In this document: in pieces, positions 34,457 to 43,296 of the stretch
Layout of the letters: each line of letters opens with the position of its first letter
How positions within the stretch are numbered: the stretch's first letter is position 1
Source: Sulfidibacterium sp964549335
GTDB lineage: Bacteria > Bacteroidota > Bacteroidia > Bacteroidales > F082
Assembly (NCBI GenBank): GCA_964549335.1
Contig: CAZJUQ010000046.1
Location: 30,403 to 94,402 of the forward strand
Length of the DNA: 64,000 nucleotides
Direction of reading: 5' to 3'
Notes under the pieces: generated by a model
Databases searched by the model: none
Told to the model about the DNA's origin: nothing
The model's input: the letters and a program-made list of their open reading frames with translations, nothing else
Program-made: the position numbers and the translations under genes

Positions 34457-36085
34457 ATGAAGACAACAAAGATTATTTTTTCAACAGTTTTCGGTATCGC
34501 ACTACTTTCACTCGTTTCGTGCAGCTCAACAAAATCGCTGCCTAACGACGATGTTTATTATATACCAGGCAGCGAACCGGCAACCACTCACGTAAGACAT
34601 ACGGCAATTGCCGAAAACAACAATCATCAAAACTATTCCCAGGGCGAAATAGTATCAGGTTCATATAACTCAAATCAAGATACAACATACCAAACCGACG
34701 ATGAATATTACGATGGCGACTATTCCGCACGGCTGAAACGTTTTTACGGCTCCGGCGGAAGTTCACTTGATTACGACGACGGATATTACTATGCAAACGA
34801 TGATGACGACGGCAACTACGGCTATTGCTCAGGCAATCCGGATATCAATGTAAGCTTCGGCTTTGGCGTAGGAGCAGGATATGGCTGGGGTATAGGTTTC
34901 GGTTGGGGTTACCCCTATTACGGGTGGGGTTATCCATACTACGGATGGGGTTATCCCCATTACGGATATCCTTATTATGGAGGCGGTTACTGGGACGGAT
35001 ATTGGAACGGCTACTGGGACGGATATTACGGATTTTATCCCAATCCTTACCCCTACTATCCATATTATCCTTCGTACCCTTACTATCCCGATTACGGATA
35101 TTCAAGTGTTTACCGTCCGCGGGGAAGCCGTACGGGAGGAACAAACTTGCCGCGTTACGGCAGTACAGGAGGTTCCAGAGCATCAATAAACAGTGACGAC
35201 GGCTACAAAACCATGATTGCCGGCTCAGGAATAGAAGCCCAAAACAGCTCGCAAGGAAACGGCATGCGTGTAGGCAGCAAAGAATATGTTAACAGAGCCG
35301 TGGGGTACCGTAACAACAGGGGTGAAAACAAAACCACTGTTGATAACCGCCCGAAACAAAAAATAAGAACCGGAACAAACGAAGCAATCTCGGCAAGAAA
35401 TAAAACAAAGGTTGAACCCAAACCAAGAAGTTCAACGCGCAAAACTTATGCCTTGAACACAAGACAAAAACCTTCGAACAGCAGGAGTGCCGTGAGACAA
35501 GAACCCGTAAAACGCAAAAACACCAAAAACAGTGTAAAACCGCGATATTCAAAACCATCTTCATACTCGCGATACTCCAAAGAGCGGGCAATGCAGAGAC
35601 CCAAATACTCAAAACCCCGCCAATATCAACGTCTGGATACGCAACAACCTCGCAGGAGCAAAGAGTACTATCGCCCGCAATCGAAACAAAACACAAAACA
35701 ACACGCACCAGCCATAAGTAGAAGCGGTTCCATAAAAGGTAAAACAAACGGAACAAACAACAAAACAAGGATTGAACCCAAAAGAAGGCACAATGTTTAC
35801 CGCCCATCAACAACAAAAAAAAGAGGTATAAGCGGCGGTTCGGGGAGACCGCAAGTTAAACCGAAACCATCAACGGGTAAAATAAAATCGTACAGAAGTC
35901 CGGGCAGAAGTTATTCATCACCAAAATCATACTCGTCACCGTCAAGAACACATTCCACGGGTTCGAGCAGAGGTGGAGGCTTTTCTTCGGGATTCAGCAG
36001 CCATTCGCGAAGCTCGTCAGGAAGTTTCTCCGGAGGCAGTTCACGTTCGTCGAGCAGTTCTTCGCCAAGAGGGGGAAGAAGGTAA
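34457..36085 (+). CDS. Tyr/Gly-rich low-complexity lipoprotein
   Basis: This 542-residue protein has a lipoprotein signal (lipobox LVSC, Cys22). Residues about 130-220 are a striking Tyr/Gly/Pro/Trp-rich region with near-tandem YPYYGWG units and GYWDGYWNGYWDGYYG. Residues about 230-470 are basic, Asn/Lys/Arg-rich and disordered, and the last 80 residues are Ser/Gly-rich, ending SSPRGGRR. Similar proteins occur in Bacteroidota, some loosely named after vitellogenin. The role is unknown; a surface-exposed or periplasmic scaffold that binds polyanions is possible. It is followed 76 nt later by an outer-membrane protein gene, so the two may be linked. Confidence 0.8.
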   Translation: MKTTKIIFSTVFGIALLSLVSCSSTKSLPNDDVYYIPGSEPATTHVRHTAIAENNNHQNYSQGEIVSGSYNSNQDTTYQTDDEYYDGDYSARLKRFYGSGGSSLDYDDGYYYANDDDDGNYGYCSGNPDINVSFGFGVGAGYGWGIGFGWGYPYYGWGYPYYGWGYPHYGYPYYGGGYWDGYWNGYWDGYYGFYPNPYPYYPYYPSYPYYPDYGYSSVYRPRGSRTGGTNLPRYGSTGGSRASINSDDGYKTMIAGSGIEAQNSSQGNGMRVGSKEYVNRAVGYRNNRGENKTTVDNRPKQKIRTGTNEAISARNKTKVEPKPRSSTRKTYALNTRQKPSNSRSAVRQEPVKRKNTKNSVKPRYSKPSSYSRYSKERAMQRPKYSKPRQYQRLDTQQPRRSKEYYRPQSKQNTKQHAPAISRSGSIKGKTNGTNNKTRIEPKRRHNVYRPSTTKKRGISGGSGRPQVKPKPSTGKIKSYRSPGRSYSSPKSYSSPSRTHSTGSSRGGGFSSGFSSHSRSSSGSFSGGSSRSSSSSSPRGGRR

Positions 36086-36161
36086 CAGCTTGACACGAAT
36101 TTAAAATTAGCGTCCCGTCTATTGTGATATTTTTACTAAACACTTATAAATCAATTATAAA

Positions 36162-37622
36162 ATGAAAAAAATTGCAATATTAACAGCCCTTGTTATATCC
36201 ATTTTGCAAGGTTATTCGCAAACAGCCGATGATGCACTGCGTTATTCGCAAGATTTTTATAACGGGAGTGCACGAAATATGTCCATGGGAAGTGCATTCA
36301 GCACACCGGGTGCCGATTTCTCGGCGGCATCGATAAACCCTGCGGGGCTGGGTCTGTACCGCGGCGATGAGATGTCGATAACTCCCCAACTAAATTTTCG
36401 CAACAGCGAATCGGAATATAACGGCGGGTACGGAAGTGACAATCAATCGGTTTTTTCCTTAGGTCAATTTGCTATGGTAATGACTCAAAAACTCTATCCG
36501 GCAAAAAGCTCCGGCTGGAAATATTTTCAATTTTCATTCGGAATGAACCGTTTGAGCAATTTTAACACCAGTTTGACTATGGCGGGTAACAATTATTACA
36601 ACTCTAAAATCGATGTATATTTAAAATATGCCAATGGCATAAATTACAAAGACATAGAAGAAGACTATTACGGCGATTATGCTTTCGATTTGAAACCGGC
36701 ATGGGATCTCTATTTGCTCGACACAATCCCCGGATATACCGACCAATATTACAGCCCCGTTCCTCCCGGAGGCTTTTTACAGCGCGAAATTATTAATTCT
36801 GACGGTTCCAAAAACGAATACGGCTTTTCGTTTTCGGGAAATTACAACGACTTTTTATACCTCGGAGCTACTATCGGAATGCCCTACATACGTTATTTCA
36901 GTACATCTGCATTTAGCGAAACCGACATTGCCGACACCATACCTACATTTAACAGTTGGGGAATAACACAATACCTGCAAACAACAGGTTGGGGTATAAA
37001 TTTAAAAATCGGGGTTATAGTGCGGCCTGTATCGTGGTTGCGAATAGGGGCAGCATTTCATACGCCGACATATTATTACAACATGCGCGACACCTGGCAT
37101 ACCACAACCTATGCCGACTTACCGGGACTCTCCCCCGCCGAATCAACGTCACCGGTGGGAAATTTCAACTATTCGTTTACAACACCGTTAAAAGCCATAG
37201 GAAGTGCCGCAATAACCATTCTGAAAAACGGCATCATATCGTTAGAATACGAATTTACGGACTACTCGACGGCACGTTTTAAAGAGAGGGGGGTCGATTA
37301 TTCGCAACCCAACGGCGACATTAACCAATATTACACAAAAGCCGGTAATATCCGTACGGGAGCAGAGTGGAGATTCGGTATTTTAAGCCTGCGCGGTGGT
37401 TACAGCTACTACGGAAGCCCTTATAAGAACACGGATATTGCTTCGAGGTCGTTTATTTCGGGGGGCATAGGACTTAACCTCAACAATTTCATTTTCGACT
37501 TTGCTTTTGTTCATTCCAACTGGAAAGAACAATACTACATGTACTCATTCGAAAACATGAACCCCGTAAACAACAGTTTTACCGAGAACTCCTTTTCGGT
37601 TACCATAAAAGCGCGGTATTAA
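36162..37622 (+). CDS. Outer-membrane transport protein, OMPP1/FadL/TodX-like
   Basis: This 486-residue protein has a signal peptide (cleaved after GYSQ) and the opening NMSMGSAFSTPGADFSAASINPAGLGLY in parts, typical of FadL/OMPP1 hatch regions in Bacteroidota. It is followed by alternating amphipathic strands of a 14-stranded barrel and a C-terminal aromatic residue (ARY). FadL-type channels carry hydrophobic compounds across the outer membrane; the ligand here is unknown. It probably shares regulation with the upstream Tyr/Gly-rich lipoprotein. Length is normal for the family. Confidence 0.85.
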   Translation: MKKIAILTALVISILQGYSQTADDALRYSQDFYNGSARNMSMGSAFSTPGADFSAASINPAGLGLYRGDEMSITPQLNFRNSESEYNGGYGSDNQSVFSLGQFAMVMTQKLYPAKSSGWKYFQFSFGMNRLSNFNTSLTMAGNNYYNSKIDVYLKYANGINYKDIEEDYYGDYAFDLKPAWDLYLLDTIPGYTDQYYSPVPPGGFLQREIINSDGSKNEYGFSFSGNYNDFLYLGATIGMPYIRYFSTSAFSETDIADTIPTFNSWGITQYLQTTGWGINLKIGVIVRPVSWLRIGAAFHTPTYYYNMRDTWHTTTYADLPGLSPAESTSPVGNFNYSFTTPLKAIGSAAITILKNGIISLEYEFTDYSTARFKERGVDYSQPNGDINQYYTKAGNIRTGAEWRFGILSLRGGYSYYGSPYKNTDIASRSFISGGIGLNLNNFIFDFAFVHSNWKEQYYMYSFENMNPVNNSFTENSFSVTIKARY

Positions 37623-37664
37623 AAAAGGGAACCGCATAAAAAGATTTTTAATATATCTCAAAAT

Positions 37665-38408
37665 TTAAATTAAAGCAAAGCAAGCTAATGCCGCGGCCAC
37701 CGAAGCGTTTAACGATTCGGCTTTTGACGAAGGGGCAGGCTTAACGGTTATCTTTTTATCAATCAGGGGAACTAATTCATTGGAAATTCCGTGGGCTTCG
37801 CTACCGATAACTATAACTCCGCAATTACCTTTTTCGACGTTTCGTATATCGTCGCCTGTCAAAAAGGTTCCGTAAGCGGTAAGCGTCCGGGGCTTTTCCG
37901 ACAACAGTTTTGCAAGCGATGCATAATGTATCTTAATCCGGGCCAACGAGCCCATTGTAGCCTGCACAACCTTGGGGTTGTATGCATCAACAGTATCGGT
38001 GGAACAATAGATATTTTCCACTCCGAACCATTCGGCGGCACGTATTATTGTGCCCATATTTCCGGGGTCGCGAATGCCGTCCAGCATTAACGACCATTTG
38101 TCAGGAACGAGGGATATCTCTTCCCGTTTTTTACTCATGGCAACAACAGCCAGCACTTCGGAATGATTTTTCAGGTTGCTGATTTTTCTCATCTCCCTGT
38201 CCGAAATCTCTTCAATATTAATGCCGGGAAATTTATCTCCGTATTTGTCAATCCAGCTTTTCAGCGCAAAAACTCCTTCAACGGCGCTTCCGCTGTTTAG
38301 AAAGTCTATTACCAAAGTATTACCTTCGGCAATAAAACGGCGGTGAACTTTACGGTATTTGGTTTCCTTCAGGGAGGTCAAAAACTTTATTTTCGATTTA
38401 CCGATCAT
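37665..38408 (-). CDS. TrmH/SpoU-family RNA 2'-O-methyltransferase
   Basis: This 247-residue cytoplasmic enzyme has an N-terminal substrate-binding RNA domain (about 5-95) and a SPOUT (trefoil-knot) methyltransferase domain (about 105-245). Diagnostic motifs are LDGIRDPGNMGTIIRAAEWFG (motif 1, read in two parts), VIGSEAHGISNEL (motif 2) and ESLNASVAAALACF (motif 3). It methylates a ribose in rRNA or tRNA; the exact target is not determinable. It lies downstream of the rplI terminator on the same strand. Confidence 0.92.
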   Translation of the reverse strand: MIGKSKIKFLTSLKETKYRKVHRRFIAEGNTLVIDFLNSGSAVEGVFALKSWIDKYGDKFPGINIEEISDREMRKISNLKNHSEVLAVVAMSKKREEISLVPDKWSLMLDGIRDPGNMGTIIRAAEWFGVENIYCSTDTVDAYNPKVVQATMGSLARIKIHYASLAKLLSEKPRTLTAYGTFLTGDDIRNVEKGNCGVIVIGSEAHGISNELVPLIDKKITVKPAPSSKAESLNASVAAALACFALI

Positions 38409-38418
38409 TTTGCTAAAA

Positions 38419-38455
38419 TAAAAAAATCCCTCTCAAAAAGAACAAGAGAGGGATT
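38419..38455 (-). terminator. Terminator of the rpsF-rpsR-rplI operon
   Basis: 38425-38434 (AATCCCTCTC) pairs with 38446-38455 around an 11-nt loop. On the minus strand the hairpin is followed by six T residues. It lies 29 nt past the rplI stop and separates the operon from the RNA methyltransferase gene. Confidence 0.85.
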
Positions 38456-38483
38456 ACAAAATGTGTCATGAAAAAAGTTAAAG

Positions 38484-38933
38484 CTATTCGGCTTTCACAT
38501 CCAAATCTATTTCAACTTGAATCTCTTTGTGAAGTTTTACAACGGCTTTGTATTTTCCTACCTCTTTAATGTGTTCGTCGTTAACAACGATTTTTTTACG
38601 GTCGATTTCCAGGTTTTTTTGTTCTTTAATGGCATTTGCAACCATAATGTTGTTAACCGAGCCGAAAATTTTACCGGTTGAGCTTGCCTTTACACCAATT
38701 GTAAGAACGGTATCTTTAAGGGCTTCGGCAAGAGTTTCGGCCTCTTTTTTAATTTTTTCCTCTTTGTATGCCTGCTGTTTTTTTATTTCGGCAAGAGCCT
38801 TTTTATTCGACTCGGTTGCCAAAACAGCCATACCTTTCGGAATTAAATAATTTCGTGCATACCCGTTTTTTACGGTAACAAGGTCGTTTTTATAACCCAA
38901 CCCCGTGATATCTTGTTTTAAAATAATTTCCAT
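38484..38933 (-). CDS. rplI: 50S ribosomal protein L9
   Basis: This 149-residue protein binds 23S rRNA. The N-terminal domain begins MEIILKQDITGLGYKNDLVTVKNGYARNYL in parts, with the GY(A/G)RN(Y/F)L(I/Y)P signature, followed by a long helix (about 40-75) and a C-terminal domain. It is the last gene of rpsF-rpsR-rplI. Confidence 0.97.
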   Translation of the reverse strand: MEIILKQDITGLGYKNDLVTVKNGYARNYLIPKGMAVLATESNKKALAEIKKQQAYKEEKIKKEAETLAEALKDTVLTIGVKASSTGKIFGSVNNIMVANAIKEQKNLEIDRKKIVVNDEHIKEVGKYKAVVKLHKEIQVEIDLDVKAE

Positions 38934-38948
38934 TCTTTTTCCCTCCTT

Positions 38949-39215
38949 TTATTTTAATAAGTCAGCAACGTAGGGCATTAATGCCAAATGACGAGCTCTT
39001 TTAATGGCTTTAGCTACTTTTTTCTGATACTTGGTAGAAGTTCCCGTAAGCCGGCGGGGTAATATTTTACCCTGCTCGTTAACAAAACGGAGCAAAAAGT
39101 CGGCATCTTTATAATCGATGTATTTGATGCGGTTTTTCTTAAAACGGCAATATTTTTTCCGTGTGGTATCTACGGCAATGGGTGTTAAATATTTGATATC
39201 TGAATTTTGTGCCAT
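38949..39215 (-). CDS. rpsR: 30S ribosomal protein S18
   Basis: This 88-residue protein forms a heterodimer with S6 in the 30S platform. The signature is seen in KKYCRFKKNRIKYIDYKD (about 18-35) and RRLTGTSTKYQKKVAKAIKRARHLALMPY (in parts). A single Cys is present, so it is not a zinc-binding paralogue. It lies between rpsF and rplI. Confidence 0.97.
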   Translation of the reverse strand: MAQNSDIKYLTPIAVDTTRKKYCRFKKNRIKYIDYKDADFLLRFVNEQGKILPRRLTGTSTKYQKKVAKAIKRARHLALMPYVADLLK

Positions 39216-39242
39216 GATTTTGGAATTTTTACAGGTTAATAA

Positions 39243-39608
39243 TTAGTTTTCTTTGTTTTCGGTGGTTTCGCCCTTCTCTTTGTTTTTGCGTCTGCGTTTT
39301 TCGTTGTACGCAATCGCATGTTTGTCGAGCTTAACGGTAAGAAAACGAAGTACACGCTCGTCGCGTTTAAATTGGAGTTCCAAATCTTGGATAACACTGC
39401 CATCTACCTTATATTCGAACAATGTGTAAAATCCTGTGGATTTTTTCTGAATGGGATATGCCAACTTACGCATGCCCCAGTTTTCATGGTTCACTATTTC
39501 CGCACCATGATCTTTGAGATAACTCTCATACTTTTTTACCGCTTCCTTTACCTGATCATCAGATAAAACGGGAGTTAAAATGAAAACGGTTTCATACTGG
39601 TTTGTCAT
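39243..39608 (-). CDS. rpsF: 30S ribosomal protein S6
   Basis: This 121-residue protein has a ferredoxin-like fold, with YETVFILTPVLSD at the start and NWGMRKLAYPIQKKSTGFY in the middle. The C-terminal tail is highly charged (KRRRKNKEKGE). It heads the S6-S18-L9 operon. A TACTTTTG element lies about 50 nt upstream. Confidence 0.97.
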   Translation of the reverse strand: MTNQYETVFILTPVLSDDQVKEAVKKYESYLKDHGAEIVNHENWGMRKLAYPIQKKSTGFYTLFEYKVDGSVIQDLELQFKRDERVLRFLTVKLDKHAIAYNEKRRRKNKEKGETTENKEN

Positions 39609-39655
39609 GTCAATACGTTAATTTATTGATTATTAATAATTAAAAAATTGGAGTG

Positions 39656-39663
39656 CAAAAGTA
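39656..39663 (-). promoter_or_regulatory. -7 promoter element for rpsF-rpsR-rplI
   Basis: TACTTTTG on the minus strand matches TAnnTTTG and lies 48 nt before the rpsF ATG. Confidence 0.5.
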
Positions 39664-39800
39664 GAAAAATTATTAATCGGTGCAAGATAAATTATAAAAT
39701 ATTTTTTGCCAAAATATCACCCCCGCATAACACGATGGTTAAAAGGCAACAATTAAAAGCGGTATGGAAAAAGTAAACCCCGTTCATTGTTCTAATTTAC

Positions 39801-39808
39801 TATTTTTG
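39801..39808 (+). promoter_or_regulatory. -7 promoter element for the MBL-fold hydrolase
   Basis: TATTTTTG matches TAnnTTTG, with its last base 18 nt before the ATG at 39826. It argues for that start rather than the GTG at 39808. Confidence 0.5.
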
Positions 39809-39825
39809 TGCAAAATTATTTTAAT

Positions 39826-40476
39826 ATGATTTCCGTTAAAAAATTTGTATTTAATGCATTTCAGGTAAATTCGTATGTATTGTACGACGAAACGGGCGAA
39901 TGTATTATTATTGATCCGTCGGTATCGAACGAGGATGAATTTTCGCAACTTGACGATTTTATCAAATCGAAACAATTAACGCCCGTGTTGCTGGTAAACA
40001 CACATGCGCATATCGACCACATAATAGGCAATTATAAAACAGCCAAACATTACAAAATAAAACTTGCGGCACACAAGGAGTGTGTGGGTTTTTTGGAACA
40101 TGCCCGGGAATATGCCGAGTCGTTCGGGCTGCCAATGGAAGGGGTAAAAAAGATAGATTATTTTGTTGACGAAGGACAAAAAATAACTTTCGGCAATTCA
40201 TGTTTAATGGTTTTTTACACCCCGGGGCATGCCGATTGCAGTATTTGCTTGTACTCGAAAGATGATGCCTTTGTAATAACCGGCGACGTTTTGTTTTATC
40301 AAAGCATAGGGCGTACCGATTTAAGGACGGGGAATTACGACCTGTTACAAAAAAGCATTTGGGAAAAGCTTTTCACCCTTCCCGACAACACCAAGGTATA
40401 TGCCGGTCACGGTCCAGACACCACAATAGGCTACGAAAAAGTAAACAATCCGTTTGTGGCAATAGGCATGGAATAA
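39826..40476 (+). CDS. MBL-fold metallohydrolase (glyoxalase II-like)
   Basis: The protein has 216 residues. The metallo-beta-lactamase metal motif is THAHIDH (about 62-68), followed by a later His in YTPGHADCSICLY, Asp in VITGDVLF and His in YAGHGPDTTIGYE. This is the binuclear zinc site of glyoxalase II-like hydrolases. It probably hydrolyses a thioester or related small molecule; the substrate is not determinable. It is divergent from the rpsF operon and is followed by the dihydrouridine synthase gene 33 nt later. Confidence 0.9.
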   Translation: MISVKKFVFNAFQVNSYVLYDETGECIIIDPSVSNEDEFSQLDDFIKSKQLTPVLLVNTHAHIDHIIGNYKTAKHYKIKLAAHKECVGFLEHAREYAESFGLPMEGVKKIDYFVDEGQKITFGNSCLMVFYTPGHADCSICLYSKDDAFVITGDVLFYQSIGRTDLRTGNYDLLQKSIWEKLFTLPDNTKVYAGHGPDTTIGYEKVNNPFVAIGME

Positions 40477-40509
40477 TTTTTTTCCTCAGGTAACCGGTAA
40501 TTATCCGCC

Positions 40510-41466
40510 ATGAAAGAGCCCCTACTATACCTGGCACCGTTCCAAGGGATTACAACAGACATATTTTTGGATGTTTACAGCAAATTTTTCCCGGGAGCCG
40601 ACAAATTTTTCACTGCCTTTTTTTCGTCGGTGCAAAAGAGCAAAAAGTTAAACCGGAAAGTACACAATCCGGAACTTAACGAAATAAACGGCATCAAGGT
40701 GGTGCCTCAAATTCTGAGCAAAGAGGCAAGCGAAATAGTACGGTTTGCGAATATCTGCAAAAATTACGGCTACGATGAGATAAACTGGAACCTCGGATGT
40801 CCTTTTAAGCGTGTGGCGATGAAAAAACGCGGTTCGGGATTACTGCCCTATCCCCAAACCATCGACGAAATTTTAAAAGAGGTTTTTGATAAAACGGATA
40901 TTAAACTATCGGTAAAATCGCGTCTCGGGTATTATGATGCTTCGGAGATATTCGACTTGATTCCCGTATTTAACAAATACGGCATCAGCGAGTTGATAAT
41001 CCACGCCCGCATAGGCACACAACTGTACAAAGGTGGTGTTGACACCATCACTTTCGGGAATATGCAGGGAAAGACAAAAGCGGAACTATGCTACAACGGC
41101 GACATATTTACGGCGGAAGATTTTTTAAAGTTCAAAAAGATGTTTCCACGTGTTAACATTTGGATGGTGGGACGCGGTTTTTTAAGAAATCCGTTTTTGC
41201 CTGCCGAGATAAAGAATACGGCCGTAAAAAACGACAGACGCATTACGGTACGCAGATTTACGGAAGAACTCTATTACCGTTACCGCAAAGAGAGCAACGA
41301 CGCTCTGCAATCGTTAAACAAAATGAAGGAGCTATGGTCGTATTTGTCATACCTGTTCGACAATCATACAAAAGTGTTCGGCACAATTAAAAAGAGCAAA
41401 ACATTCGACCAATACGAGGATGCCGTAAAGAGGGTTTTCGATGTTTACGGAAGCAAGATAATTTAA
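40510..41466 (+). CDS. tRNA-dihydrouridine synthase (Dus family)
   Basis: This 318-residue FMN-dependent enzyme reduces uridine to dihydrouridine in tRNA D-loops. The TIM-barrel start LAPFQGITTDIF, the active-site region INWNLGCPFKRVAMKKRGSGL with the catalytic Cys, and the KSRLG and IHARI motifs of the Dus family are present. Which of the Dus positions it modifies cannot be told. Its stop shares TTAA with the convergent radA. Confidence 0.92.
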   Translation: MKEPLLYLAPFQGITTDIFLDVYSKFFPGADKFFTAFFSSVQKSKKLNRKVHNPELNEINGIKVVPQILSKEASEIVRFANICKNYGYDEINWNLGCPFKRVAMKKRGSGLLPYPQTIDEILKEVFDKTDIKLSVKSRLGYYDASEIFDLIPVFNKYGISELIIHARIGTQLYKGGVDTITFGNMQGKTKAELCYNGDIFTAEDFLKFKKMFPRVNIWMVGRGFLRNPFLPAEIKNTAVKNDRRITVRRFTEELYYRYRKESNDALQSLNKMKELWSYLSYLFDNHTKVFGTIKKSKTFDQYEDAVKRVFDVYGSKII

Positions 41467-42824
41467 AAAATAACTTTTGTCAATTGAGGGATACTTGCCA
41501 CGGGAACAATTTCGATATCCGAATTTTTCAAATCGAGATTTTTAAGGTTGTATTTTGATATTACAATTTTTTCGAATCCCAATTTTCCGGCTTCGGAGAT
41601 ACGGCTTTCTATTCTCGACACGGCTCTAATTTCGCCAGAGAGCCCCACTTCGGCGCTAAAACACACATTGTTGGGGATAGCGACATCTTGTACCGACGAC
41701 ATAACCGCAGCCACTACCGAAAGGTCTATTGCGGGGTCATCTACACGTATTCCTCCGGCGATATTCAAAAACACATCCTTTGTTCCCAAGCGGAAACCGC
41801 CCCTTTTTTCCATTACCGCCAAAAGCATGTTAAGTCTTCTCATATCGAAACCCGTAGCCGAGCGTTGGGGTGTTCCGTACGTTGCATTGGCGACGAGTGC
41901 TTGTGTTTCGATGAGCATGGCACGTTGGCCTTCGACCATTGCCGCTATGGAAACTCCGCTCGACATTTCGTCGCGTTGCGAAAGCAGCACTTCGCTGGGG
42001 TTTAACACCTCGCGCAATCCTCCGGGAAACATTTCGAAAATTCCCAACTCCGAGGTGGAGCCGAAACGGTTTTTCACCGAACGTAAAATGCGGAAACCGT
42101 AATGACGGTCGCCTTCAAACTGCAATACGGTATCGACCATATGTTCAAGGATTTTGGGCCCCGCAATATTTCCCTCTTTTGTAATATGTCCTATTAAAAA
42201 CACGGGCACGTTAGCGGTTTTGGCAAAACGTTGCATTTCGGCGGCGGTTTCTCTTATTTGGGATATGCTGCCGGGCGACGATTCCAAGGTGCCGGTATAT
42301 AGAGTTTGTATGGAGTCTATTATTACTATATCGGGTTTTATTTTTTCTATTTGATTAAAAATGTTTGTTGTAAACGTTTCGTTCAGCAGATAACATTTAT
42401 CGTTAGTTGCACCGATGCGGTCGGCACGCATTTTTATTTGGTGGTTACTCTCTTCGCCCGAGACATAAAGGATAACGGTATTTTTCATGTTAAGGGCAAT
42501 TTGCAGCAGGAGTGTCGATTTTCCTATTCCCGGTTCTCCGCCTATTAGCACAACCGAGCCTTTTACCAAGCCTCCGCCCAAAACCCTGTTGAACTCGACA
42601 CTTCCGGTGTTTAACCGTTCTTCGCTTTGGGCACTTGCCTCCGAAAGCAATACGGCATGTGGAATGTTATCGCCGCTTTTTATTCCCCTTTTTCTATCAT
42701 CGTGTTTGGTTACAACCTCTTCCACAAAGGTGTTCCACTCGCCGCACGAGGGGCATTTCCCCATCCATTTGCTTGCTTCGTAACCGCAGTTTTGACAATA
42801 GAAGACCGTTTTTGTTTTTGACAT
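41463..42824 (-). CDS. radA: DNA repair protein RadA (Sms)
   Basis: The protein has 453 residues from ATG 42824. The N-terminal zinc finger is CQNCGYEASKWMGKCPSCGEW (in two parts), followed by a RecA-like ATPase with Walker A GGEPGIGKSTLLLQ and the RadA-specific KNRFGS motif, then a C-terminal Lon-like domain (about 330-450). It promotes branch migration in recombination. The ATG at 42824 is preferred over an upstream extension because the zinc finger follows directly and a TATATTTG element lies 25 nt upstream. Confidence 0.96.
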   Translation of the reverse strand: MSKTKTVFYCQNCGYEASKWMGKCPSCGEWNTFVEEVVTKHDDRKRGIKSGDNIPHAVLLSEASAQSEERLNTGSVEFNRVLGGGLVKGSVVLIGGEPGIGKSTLLLQIALNMKNTVILYVSGEESNHQIKMRADRIGATNDKCYLLNETFTTNIFNQIEKIKPDIVIIDSIQTLYTGTLESSPGSISQIRETAAEMQRFAKTANVPVFLIGHITKEGNIAGPKILEHMVDTVLQFEGDRHYGFRILRSVKNRFGSTSELGIFEMFPGGLREVLNPSEVLLSQRDEMSSGVSIAAMVEGQRAMLIETQALVANATYGTPQRSATGFDMRRLNMLLAVMEKRGGFRLGTKDVFLNIAGGIRVDDPAIDLSVVAAVMSSVQDVAIPNNVCFSAEVGLSGEIRAVSRIESRISEAGKLGFEKIVISKYNLKNLDLKNSDIEIVPVASIPQLTKVIF

Positions 42825-42848
42825 GTGATAAAAAGTTAATCCTTTATG

Positions 42849-42856
42849 CAAATATA
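42849..42856 (-). promoter_or_regulatory. -7 promoter element for radA
   Basis: TATATTTG on the minus strand, 25 nt before the radA ATG. Confidence 0.5.
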
Positions 42857-43004
42857 GCAACTAATGTCTCGCATTTTAATAACATGAACGGATTTGAACA
42901 GAAAAAAACCGCTATTATTCAATGTGTATTGCAAATTTATGTTGTATGGGGGGGTGTGGTTAGTAAACAGAGTGTTGCTCCGTTTGGGCAGGGAAATGTG
43001 CGCG

Positions 43005-43155
43005 TGAAAGCGGCAGGGATGGGAGCGGCAGCCCGCAGGCGGAGGCGTAATGAAGCAGGCGGAGGCAGGGCTGACGTGAGGAAGCCCCTGAAAACGCCGT
43101 AGCTGAATTGCGCCTCCGCCGAGGACTATTAGCGGACAGCCCGTTTGCCGCCCAA
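43005..43155. repeat. GC-rich structured element in the radA - DPP11 intergenic region
   Basis: In the 472-bp gap 42825-43296, which has no credible gene, about 150 bp are sharply GC-rich compared with the AT-rich flanks. Nested stems are visible: GCGGCA (43025-43030) with TGCCGC (43146-43151), a perfect 10-bp stem GGCGGAGGCG (43038-43047) with CGCCTCCGCC (43111-43120), and inner GGGCT (43068-43072) with AGCCC (43083-43087). GCAGGCGGAGGC occurs twice as a direct repeat. It may be a non-autonomous mobile repeat or a structured RNA. The function is unknown. Confidence 0.5.
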
Positions 43156-43260
43156 AACAATAAAAAAAGAAAAATTTACCGTCACCGGAATATTTTAAAG
43201 AGATTTTAGACGGGGAGACAAATGATTTTTTCGACAGGAGGAACAATTGTCTATTTTGGC

Positions 43261-43268
43261 TATATTTG
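43261..43268 (+). promoter_or_regulatory. -7 promoter element for the S46 peptidase
   Basis: TATATTTG lies 28 nt before the ATG at 43297. Confidence 0.5.
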
Positions 43269-43296
43269 ACCTTTTTTAAACGAAATTGGAATAAAT

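Noticed and set aside
34900..35110. Tandem DNA repeat array
   Set aside because: The repetition comes from the Tyr/Gly-rich coding sequence of the lipoprotein and stays in frame; it is not a non-coding array.
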